This document shows, piece after piece, positions 1 through 5,566 of a stretch of 8,781 nucleotides of DNA. The stretch spans positions 1 through 8,781 of the forward strand of contig JBEKHI010000353.1 in the NCBI GenBank assembly GCA_050012355.1, written 5' to 3'. The notes under the pieces are model-generated. The model ran no database searches and was not told where the DNA came from. It saw only the letters and a program-made list of their open reading frames with translations. The position numbers and the translations under genes are program-made. Numbering within the stretch: position 1 is the stretch's first letter; every line of letters begins with the position of its first letter. The DNA is from JBEKHI01 sp050012355 (GTDB lineage: Bacteria; Actinomycetota; Actinomycetes; Streptosporangiales; Streptosporangiaceae).

Positions 1-1956
1 GGCCGGCACCCGGTACACATCGTCGGAGACGGCCAGCTCGGAGTCGCCATCCTCGCAGCTGACCAGCCGCGGGGTGGGAACGATGTCGTCGGTGTTGCCC
101 CGGCTGCGGACCTCGAGCACCCGCCGGGCGCTGGGGTGGGCCGGGCCTGCGTCCGTGACCACCGGAAGCTCGTTGCGGAGCTGCCCGAACAGCACGTAAC
201 TCACCAGGTCCCAGCTGTGCGCGTGCACCTGGGAGGTGGTCGACGTGGCGCGCGGCTGGCCTGGCTGCCACACGTGCACACATACGCCGTAGTGCCCCTC
301 GCGCACGACGGGCAGACAGGTGAAGCCAAGCGGGTGGACGGCGGCGCGCAGCGAGCGGCGGCCGTCGGCGACATCACGCATGGCGCGGGCGGCCCAGCGC
401 GGCAGGACGCGGGCCGCGTGGCCGCTGGAGATCGCGACCGACAGATATTCGTATTCCATCGCAGCAAGGGGGAGGCGGAGCGGGTGCCACCATCGTAAGC
501 CGCGGACGGCGCCCGGTACAGTCGCGAGCGTCGCCACCGCGTCGATCAGGACGGCGGGATCGGCGGTGAACGCCAGCCGCAGATGGTCGCTCGGCTTGGA
601 GCCGACGGTGAGCAGCCGTCCCGGCAGCACCGCGACCCCCGCCCGCAGCGCCGCCTGAGTGAACGCGTCCACACCGGACGGGATGCGCACCCAGATCGCC
701 GAGCCGCCCTCCGGACGGGGCCAACGCCACGAGGGCAACTGCTCGGCCAGCGCGCCCGTCAGCGCGTCGTAACGGGTCCGCAGCCAGTCCTGGCGCCATT
801 TGACGATGTCGTCGTGCTGCTCGCTGATCAGCGCGGCCGCGACCGCTTGCCCCAGCGGCGGGCTGCCAAGGTCGGCGACCGCTTTGGTCGCGCCCAGTCG
901 TGCGATGACACTGGCGGGCGCGCGGACCCAGCCGATGCGCAGCCCGCCCCAGTACCCCTTAGACAGCGACCCGACGGTCACGATGTTCGGCTGGCGGGGG
1001 GCGAGGGCGGCCAGCGGCGGCGGCCGCTGGGCGTCGGTGAGCGCCAGGTCGGCCAGCACCATATCGTCGATGAAGGTGGTGCCCGGGTGGCGGCTGGCGA
1101 GCCGGACCACGCGCCGCCTGACCTCCTCGGGCATGACCAGGCCGAGCGGGTTGTGATGGGTGGGGACGAGGTACACCAGCGCCGGGGCGTGGGTGTCCAC
1201 CAGCCGGTCGAGGGTGTCGTCGCGGTCGCCGGGCGGCAGCGCCACCAGCCGGGCGCCGGCCCGGTGCAGGATGTCGATCATCCCGGCGAACGTGGGTTCC
1301 TCCACGATGGCCGCGCCGCCGGGCAGTACCTCGTCGCGGGCGAGCAGGTCGAGGGCTTGCTGGGCGCCGGTGGTGACGATGACCTCCGCCGCCGCGGTGG
1401 GGACCCCATACCGCGCGGTAAGCATCTCGGCGATCGCGGCGCGCAGCCCGGGAAACCCGAGCGGGTAGTAGCCATGCGACCCGGTGATCGCTTGGAGCTT
1501 GGCCGGGCTGAGCACCGAGGACGGGTCCGCCACGGCCGCGGCGACCTGCGGCGCGCACTCGCCCTGGGCGAACGTGAGGTCGGCGCGGACGCGCGAAGAC
1601 TCGAGCAGGTTGGTAAAGAAGCCGTTCGCCCGGTGCGTCGCGGCCGGCGTGGTGCGGTGCGGCACGATCCTGGTCCCCGACCCCTGCCTGCTTTCCGCCA
1701 TCCCCTCGTCGCGCAACGTCTGGTAGGCCATGGCCACCGTGTTCCGGCTGACCGAGAGCTGGGCGGCCAGGTCGCGCTCGGCGGGCAGCCGCAGCCCGGC
1801 GGTCAGCGCCCCGGTGTCGGCTAGCCGGGCCAGCCGCGCGGACAGCAGCCGGTACAGCGGTCCCTCGGGCGTCGACCAGTGGCCGAGCAGATCGGCGAGG
1901 GCGGGCGCGGAAATCGCGCCAGAACCAGCCAGCGATGATCGGATTGGCACTGTCAT
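1..1956 (-). CDS. MocR/GntR-family PLP-dependent regulator fused in frame to a C-terminal cupin-like domain (3' end beyond left edge)
   Basis: A single frame without stops runs from ATG at 1956 to the left edge, giving 652 residues with no stop reached. Residues about 30-98 are a GntR winged helix (LPAERDLAAQLSVSRNTVA, then GSGTRI). Residues about 120-480 are a fold-type I aminotransferase-like domain with NP at 269-270, DD at 297-298 and the PLP Schiff-base lysine K333 in GSLSKGYWGGLRIGW. The wording resembles the YczR-like branch of MocR. MocR proteins usually end near 450-490 residues. Here the frame continues through about residue 500 into a domain with H578, H580, W582 and D583 (HAHSWDLVSYVLFGQLRN) and a possible second cupin motif (YRVPA) at the edge. 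No Shine-Dalgarno lies before the ATG, and a -10-like CATAAT 10 nt upstream suggests a leaderless mRNA. Probable role: PLP-responsive transcriptional regulator. The target pathway is unknown, and the cupin assignment is inference from motifs. Confidence 0.85.
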   Translation of the reverse strand, partial: MTVPIRSSLAGSGAISAPALADLLGHWSTPEGPLYRLLSARLARLADTGALTAGLRLPAERDLAAQLSVSRNTVAMAYQTLRDEGMAESRQGSGTRIVPHRTTPAATHRANGFFTNLLESSRVRADLTFAQGECAPQVAAAVADPSSVLSPAKLQAITGSHGYYPLGFPGLRAAIAEMLTARYGVPTAAAEVIVTTGAQQALDLLARDEVLPGGAAIVEEPTFAGMIDILHRAGARLVALPPGDRDDTLDRLVDTHAPALVYLVPTHHNPLGLVMPEEVRRRVVRLASRHPGTTFIDDMVLADLALTDAQRPPPLAALAPRQPNIVTVGSLSKGYWGGLRIGWVRAPASVIARLGATKAVADLGSPPLGQAVAAALISEQHDDIVKWRQDWLRTRYDALTGALAEQLPSWRWPRPEGGSAIWVRIPSGVDAFTQAALRAGVAVLPGRLLTVGSKPSDHLRLAFTADPAVLIDAVATLATVPGAVRGLRWWHPLRLPLAAMEYEYLSVAISSGHAARVLPRWAARAMRDVADGRRSLRAAVHPLGFTCLPVVREGHYGVCVHVWQPGQPRATSTTSQVHAHSWDLVSYVLFGQLRNELPVVTDAGPAHPSARRVLEVRSRGNTDDIVPTPRLVSCEDGDSELAVSDDVYRVPA

Positions 1957-1975
1957 GATGATGCCAATTATGACA
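1943..1975. promoter_or_regulatory. Nested inverted repeats over the MocR start codon: candidate operator
   Basis: Two dyads interleave here. ATTGGCA at 1943-1949 pairs exactly with TGCCAAT at 1962-1968 (12-nt spacer), and TGTCAT at 1951-1956 pairs with ATGACA at 1970-1975. The regulator's ATG (1954-1956) lies inside, and the divergent gene starts 57 bp away. MocR/GntR proteins commonly bind repeats in the divergent region next to their own gene, so autoregulation is a reasonable inference. No binding evidence exists here. Confidence 0.4.
1967..1972 (-). promoter_or_regulatory. Putative -10 element (CATAAT) for the MocR fusion gene
   Basis: Read on the minus strand, CATAAT lies 10 nt upstream of the ATG, so transcription would start within a few bases of the start codon or at it. 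That matches the absence of a Shine-Dalgarno and suggests a leaderless transcript, which is common in actinobacteria. The -35 region at 17-18 nt (TGGCGA/CTGGCG) is a poor match. The element overlaps the right arm of the inverted repeat, so a bound regulator would block it. Confidence 0.35.
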
Positions 1976-2031
1976 CGCTCTGTGGTGATTCGCCAGTTAG
2001 GGCGATCCGCTAGACGAGAGGTGTCACGCTG

Positions 2032-2547
2032 ATGACGTGGCTGTTCGCGATACTTGCCGCCGCGGTGTGGTGCGGGCTCGTGGTCGTCGGGATCACCGCG
2101 CTGCGTGACGGTGACCAGCCGGCTGACGCGAGGGTCACCGCGGTACTCGCCGACTCCGGGCAACCGGACGAGACCCGCCCGGTCGTGGTCGCGACGGTAA
2201 GAAACCCCTCCGGCGTCCCGGTCATGGTCGGGCTGCGGGTCCGCGCCCGGCTGACCGCCGGGACGCTGACCGCCCGGGTGCCGTGGCGCACCGTCGGCCG
2301 TAGGTACCGGGCCAGCGAGCAGGACACGGTGGGCGTCGTGCCCGCGGGAGAGTCCGCCGTCTTCGGCGTGCCCGCCCCGGCCAGCGGGCGGCGCTACCGG
2401 CTGGTCGCGCTCATCGGCCAAGAGGAACGCCGGCTGCGGGTGCTGACCGTGCCGGTGCGCGGTACCAGGGGGATGGAGCGCGTCGTTATGGAACAAAAGT
2501 TGTTAAAAGCCTACGACACCATGGATGTCCCATCGATGGCTCGATAG
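2032..2547 (+). CDS. Hypothetical single-pass membrane protein
   Basis: 171 residues, ATG preceded by GAGAGG at 2016-2021 (10-nt spacing). Residues about 3-23 form a hydrophobic segment (LFAILAAAVWCGLVVVGI), most likely an uncleaved N-terminal anchor. Residues about 30-145 are rich in Val, Arg and Gly with a beta-strand pattern (VVATVRNPSGVPVMVGLRVR) that suggests a small beta-sandwich outside or inside the membrane; no enzyme motif is visible. The last 20 or so residues (EQKLLKAYDTMDVPSMAR) come from a stretch with locally lower GC and from the left arm of the terminator hairpin, so the tail is probably not part of the conserved fold. The gene is divergent from the MocR regulator (75-bp gap) and may be its target. 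I do not recognise the family. It is not the polytopic YczE protein often found beside YczR-type regulators. Confidence 0.75.
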   Translation: MTWLFAILAAAVWCGLVVVGITALRDGDQPADARVTAVLADSGQPDETRPVVVATVRNPSGVPVMVGLRVRARLTAGTLTARVPWRTVGRRYRASEQDTVGVVPAGESAVFGVPAPASGRRYRLVALIGQEERRLRVLTVPVRGTRGMERVVMEQKLLKAYDTMDVPSMAR

Positions 2548-2570
2548 CCCCCTCGATGGGACATCCATGG
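2519..2570. terminator. Perfect 18-bp hairpin between convergent genes: likely bidirectional terminator
   Basis: Left arm 2519-2536 and right arm 2553-2570 are perfectly complementary over 18 bp (CCATGGATGTCCCATCGA and its reverse complement). Within the 16-nt loop, GGCT (2538-2541) and AGCC (2546-2549) can pair again around a CGAT tetraloop. The hairpin covers the last codons and stop of the plus-strand gene and ends 8 bp before the stop of the minus-strand operon. No U-tract follows on either strand, so it would be a stem-only, actinobacterial-style terminator or an mRNA 3'-end stabiliser for both transcripts. Confidence 0.7.
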
Positions 2571-2578
2571 GGCTGATA

Positions 2579-3754
2579 TCAGGACCCGGGGGTCGGGGTG
2601 GTGGACAGGACGATGCCGTTCGGGCCGTAGCCGTCACCGGAGTTCGCCCCGTCGTCGCCTAGGTTGAGGCTGCCGACCACCGAGTCGCCGGCGGTGTCGA
2701 TCACCGTCGTGTAGGCGTTGGTGATCTCGGTGGTCCACAGCTGCGAGCCGTCGGCGGTCAGCGCGAGCTCGCTCGGGCCGCCGGCCACGTCGATGGTGTC
2801 GCTCACCTTGTCAGTCGCGGTGTTGATCACCGAGATCGAGTCGGAGTCCGGGTTGGCCACGTACGCGGTCTTGCCGTCGCTGGAGACGACGACCGACCAC
2901 GGCAGGTCACCGACGCCGATGGAGGCGGTCACCCGGTATCCGTCGGTGCTGATCACCTTCAGGGTGTTGGAGGTGGTGTCGGTTACGTACACGTACTTCC
3001 CGTCGGCGGACACCGCGATGCCGTGCGGGTCGCCGACGTTGCTGACGACCTTCACTACCCGGTCGGTGGTGGTGCTGTACACGTACAGCCCCCGGTCGGT
3101 CAGCACGTACGCGTCGGCGCCCGAAGGGGAGAACGCGACGTTCAGCGGGCTGCCCGACGCCCGCAGCGTGGCCGTCACCTTGTCAGTGGCGGTGTTGATC
3201 ACGCTGATCGAGACTGGCGAACTCTGGCCGGCTTGCGGACCGGTGTTCGCCACCCACAGCTGGGTGCCGTCGGGGGAGACCGCCAGCTCCTGCGGGTTGA
3301 AGCCCACGTGGATGTCGGTCTCTGAGGGGTTGTAGTTGCTGGGGTCGAGATCCGCGGTGTCGATCGCCGACACCGTGTTGGTGCCGGTGTCCGCGAAGTA
3401 CAGCTCGTCGCCGTGGATCGCGATGCCCTCGTCGGTGGAGGAGTAGTTGTAGTCGTCGGAGAAGCCCTGCACGGCCGTGTCATCCACGTTGTAGACCTGG
3501 ATGATGTCGCAGTTGGCGGTGTTGATGGCGTCGAAGCCGTCCCAGCCCGCGTCCGAGACGTAGGCGGCGCCCGCCGGACCGGAGCAGGACGAGGAGATCA
3601 GCTTCACATGCGGCCCAGCGGCCGCCGTCTTATGCGGGGCGGCACCGGACGGAGTGGTGAGCGCCACGGCGGCCGCGGCCGCGGCGATGACGGCGGCGCC
3701 GCCGGTGATCACGGAATACCGGGTGCGGCGGTTGGCCCAGAACTGTGCTTTCAC
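2579..3754 (-). CDS. Secreted YVTN/YncE-type seven-bladed beta-propeller protein
   Basis: 391 residues from GTG at 3754, with GGGAG 9 nt upstream and only 4 nt after the stop of the phosphoesterase gene; these decide the start over an upstream ATG-initiated extension. Residues 1-39 are an export signal (basic NRRTRYS, then an Ala-rich hydrophobic core, likely cleaved after SGA or SGAA). C57 and C82 could form a disulfide. The rest is seven repeats of about 40-46 residues with the YVTN pattern PxxxAVSxDGxxxYVxNxxxxxxSVIxTATDKV; the clearest are the third to sixth, and GPNGIVLS near the end would close the ring. Such propellers bind ligands or scaffold partners and have no catalytic residues. 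Being co-transcribed with a phosphoesterase suggests that it presents a substrate to it or docks it at the envelope. That partnership is inferred. Confidence 0.88.
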   Translation of the reverse strand: MKAQFWANRRTRYSVITGGAAVIAAAAAAVALTTPSGAAPHKTAAAGPHVKLISSSCSGPAGAAYVSDAGWDGFDAINTANCDIIQVYNVDDTAVQGFSDDYNYSSTDEGIAIHGDELYFADTGTNTVSAIDTADLDPSNYNPSETDIHVGFNPQELAVSPDGTQLWVANTGPQAGQSSPVSISVINTATDKVTATLRASGSPLNVAFSPSGADAYVLTDRGLYVYSTTTDRVVKVVSNVGDPHGIAVSADGKYVYVTDTTSNTLKVISTDGYRVTASIGVGDLPWSVVVSSDGKTAYVANPDSDSISVINTATDKVSDTIDVAGGPSELALTADGSQLWTTEITNAYTTVIDTAGDSVVGSLNLGDDGANSGDGYGPNGIVLSTTPTPGS

Positions 3755-3758
3755 CTGG

Positions 3759-5228
3759 TCACACTCCCACGACGTTCGTGGCGGCCAACGCAACCCGCAC
3801 CGGCTTGCTTCCACCCGGCTGGACCGGGAACGTCTGGTCCGCGCCGGGGATCGGCGGAAGGTCGAACTCGAGGACCTGCTGCTCGGCGCGTTCCAGCGCG
3901 GCCGTCGTGTTAGGCAGCCGCGGGAACCGCCGGTTCGGCACGGTGCCGAGCGCGGCGGTGAAGTCACCGACGGTCTCCCGGCGCCAGGCGCTGATGTTGG
4001 GGTTGGTCACGCCGGTGACCTGCTCGAGCAACCGGGTGACCGACGTGTGGTCGAACGTGTCGTGGCAGACGAAGCCGCCGATCGTCCACGGCGAGACGAT
4101 GATGCACGGCACCCGGAAACCGAGCCCGATCGGAGCGCTGACCTTGTCCACCGTGATGAACTCGTTGGCCGTCCCGGCCGGGGCGGTCGGCGGTGTCACG
4201 TGGTCGAAGAGCCCGTCGTTCTCGTCGTAGATCATGATGAAGACGGTCTTGGCGAACAGCTCGGGGTTCGACGCGATCGCGTTGATCTTGCTGGCGACAT
4301 AGTCGGCGCCGGCCGCCGGCATGTAGTCGGGGTGCTCCGACTGGTACGAGGTGGGGATGATGTAGGAGACCGTCGGCAGCCGGCCGTTGATCGCGTCGTA
4401 TTCGAACTGCCCGGCCTGGTAGAAGCGCATGGCGTTCTGGTACAGCGGGGAGGAGGCCGGCGCGTTCTGGTACTGGTCGAAGTACTCCAGCACGTTCATG
4501 CCGTAGTTGTCGTTCTCCTGGTACACCTTCCAGGACACGCCCGCCTTGGTCAGCAGCTCCGGGTACGTCGTCCAGGAGAATCCCTCGGACGGCACGTAGT
4601 TGCTGTAGACCGGGCCGCCGTTACCGCCTTCGGGATTTACCTGACCGGTCATCAGGTAGAGCCGGTTCGGCCACGTCGGGCCCAGCATCGAGCAGTGGTA
4701 GCCATCGCAGATGGTGAAGGCGTCCGCCAGCGCCCAGTGGAACGGAACGTCATCGCGCTTGAAGTAGGCCATCGTGTACTGGCCGGCTTCGCCGTCGGCT
4801 TCCAGGTGCGCGGTCACGAACCCGTCCATCGCGCCGCTGTCCCAGGAATCGTGCTGCGGTCCCCAGCTGTGGCTGTTGGACGGCAGTGCCTGCGCGCTAC
4901 TGCTGGTGGTGTCGGTGTGGAACGGAAGCAAGTAACCGTCGGGGTTGCTGGTGTCCTTCTGGTAGAAGCGGGACTTAGGCACCGACGCGTCGCCGAAACC
5001 GCGGACCCCCGGCATCGCACCGAAGTAGTGGTCGAAAGACCGGTTCTCCTGCATGAGCACGACCACGTGCTCGATCTCGGAAATCGGCAGCACTTTCCGC
5101 TGGGCGCTCAGCGCCGAGGGCGGAGCGTTATCAATGAGCTTGCGCAAGGCGGAGGGAAGGGCAAACGAGCCCAGTGCCACCCCGCCGGCCGAGGCCAGAA
5201 GCTGGCGTCGGCTCACCTCAATCGTCAA
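3759..5228 (-). CDS. Tat-exported phosphoesterase, phospholipase C / acid phosphatase family
   Basis: 489 residues from TTG at 5228, chosen because AGGGGG sits 7 nt upstream; a GTG four codons in has no good spacing. Residues 5-28 are a twin-arginine signal (VSRRQLLASAGGVALGSFAL). The PF04185 hallmark ENRSFDHYFG is at 61-70, GPTWPNR with the probable nucleophile T185 at 183-189, YDENDGLFDHV with metal ligands at 334-344, and HDTFDHTSV at 389-397. The enzyme should fold in the cytoplasm, leave by Tat and hydrolyse phosphate esters, either phospholipid head groups or other organic phosphates. Length matches the short forms such as mycobacterial Plc and Francisella AcpA; the extra C-terminal domains of large PlcH-type enzymes are absent. 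Substrate cannot be told from sequence. It is first gene of an operon with the beta-propeller. A PHO-box-like repeat array lies about 90 bp upstream. Confidence 0.9.
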   Translation of the reverse strand: MTIEVSRRQLLASAGGVALGSFALPSALRKLIDNAPPSALSAQRKVLPISEIEHVVVLMQENRSFDHYFGAMPGVRGFGDASVPKSRFYQKDTSNPDGYLLPFHTDTTSSSAQALPSNSHSWGPQHDSWDSGAMDGFVTAHLEADGEAGQYTMAYFKRDDVPFHWALADAFTICDGYHCSMLGPTWPNRLYLMTGQVNPEGGNGGPVYSNYVPSEGFSWTTYPELLTKAGVSWKVYQENDNYGMNVLEYFDQYQNAPASSPLYQNAMRFYQAGQFEYDAINGRLPTVSYIIPTSYQSEHPDYMPAAGADYVASKINAIASNPELFAKTVFIMIYDENDGLFDHVTPPTAPAGTANEFITVDKVSAPIGLGFRVPCIIVSPWTIGGFVCHDTFDHTSVTRLLEQVTGVTNPNISAWRRETVGDFTAALGTVPNRRFPRLPNTTAALERAEQQVLEFDLPPIPGADQTFPVQPGGSKPVRVALAATNVVGV

Positions 5229-5267
5229 GGTCAGACCCCCTAGGGTTGGAGCCGGTGATCACCCCAG

Positions 5268-5273
5268 ACCCTA
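5268..5273 (-). promoter_or_regulatory. Possible -10 element (TAGGGT) for the phosphoesterase operon
   Basis: TAGGGT on the minus strand is a common actinobacterial form of the -10 hexamer and lies about 40 bp before the TTG start, leaving a normal leader. No recognisable -35 sits 17-19 nt upstream, which would fit an activator-dependent promoter. The repeat array begins about 47 bp further upstream. The call rests on one hexamer and is tentative. Confidence 0.3.
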
Positions 5274-5319
5274 CGGCGTATCGCAGCGGAGAAATAGAGC
5301 GCACCGGGTTGCCTGGGGA

Positions 5320-5385
5320 TTCGTCCATTAAGTGTTGGATGTTCATCCCTGAAGCGTTGGGCTTTCGTCCATTAAGTGTTAACTC
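5320..5385. repeat. Three direct repeats with exact 22-bp period; PHO-box-like array
   Basis: Units start at 5320, 5342 and 5364. Units 1 and 3 share an identical 17-mer, TTCGTCCATTAAGTGTT, and unit 2 is a diverged copy, TTCATCCCTGAAGCGTT. The 22-bp period is two helical turns, so all three copies face the same side of the DNA. Unit 2 preceded by G reads GTTCATCC, close to the GTTCAyC core of streptomycete PHO boxes bound by PhoP, which are built of 11-bp units. The alternate 11-mers here do not match well. CCA/TGG flanks in unit 1 become CCC/GGG in unit 2, keeping a small dyad within each unit. The array lies upstream of a phosphoesterase operon, so phosphate control is plausible but unproven. 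Confidence 0.6.
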
Positions 5386-5566
5386 GAGCTCCGGTTGCTC
5401 GGCGGCGCTTGCGTGGCGGGGCTTTGCTTACCCGTGGGTCAGGTGTGACGAACTCATAACGTAGTCACGTCGTACCTAGTGGACTCCTGTGCATCAGTGT
5501 TTGCTAAGAGAAACTTACATTTGGCCGTGCGCGAGGGGCGCGGCCACCGGGCAGACGGTGGTGGCT

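Larger units (their letters stand above)
5229..5566. other. Divergent intergenic region between the phosphoesterase operon and the mycosin-like gene
   Basis: About 340 bp without a convincing gene and with lower GC than its surroundings. It holds, from left to right, the phosphoesterase Shine-Dalgarno inside a CCCTAGGG palindrome (5238-5245), a perfect 10-bp palindrome GGTGATCACC (5254-5263), a TAGGGT -10-like hexamer on the minus strand (5268-5273), and three 22-bp-spaced repeats (5320-5385). It also has a weak dyad, GTGAC at 5445-5449 with GTCAC at 5464-5468. No convincing -35/-10 pair was found for the plus-strand gene. If translation of that gene began at GTG 5489, the last 78 bp would be coding. 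Confidence 0.7.

Noticed and set aside
374..799. Minus-strand 141-residue open frame near the MocR end
   Set aside because: It overlaps the MocR/cupin frame, which carries the recognisable motifs, and has a shadow-like Arg/Ala/Gly composition. It was considered as a reason to split the fusion, but it does not supply a stop to the regulator.
583..1824. Plus-strand 413-residue open frame
   Set aside because: Antisense shadow of the MocR gene; composition is low in complexity and no domain is visible.
2519..2570. Integron attC site or insertion-element end
   Set aside because: No integrase or transposase is nearby and no target duplication is visible. The position between convergent stops fits a terminator better.
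2579..3967. Longer form of the beta-propeller gene starting at ATG 3967
   Set aside because: It would overlap the phosphoesterase by over 200 bp and put a Ser/Arg-rich tail before the signal peptide. GTG 3754 has a good ribosome binding site and follows the upstream stop by 4 nt.
3654..5243. Plus-strand 529-residue open frame opposite the phosphoesterase
   Set aside because: It is rich in Arg, Val and Gly with no motif, and lies exactly antisense to a gene with clear catalytic motifs. Such shadows are usual in GC-rich coding DNA.
5320..5385. CRISPR array
   Set aside because: The period is only 22 bp, the copies are degenerate with no unique spacers of normal length, and no cas gene is present.
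5489..5566. N-terminal extension of the mycosin-like protein from GTG 5489
   Set aside because: It would place 26 non-hydrophobic residues before a well-formed signal peptide and has no clear ribosome binding site. It is kept as an alternative only.
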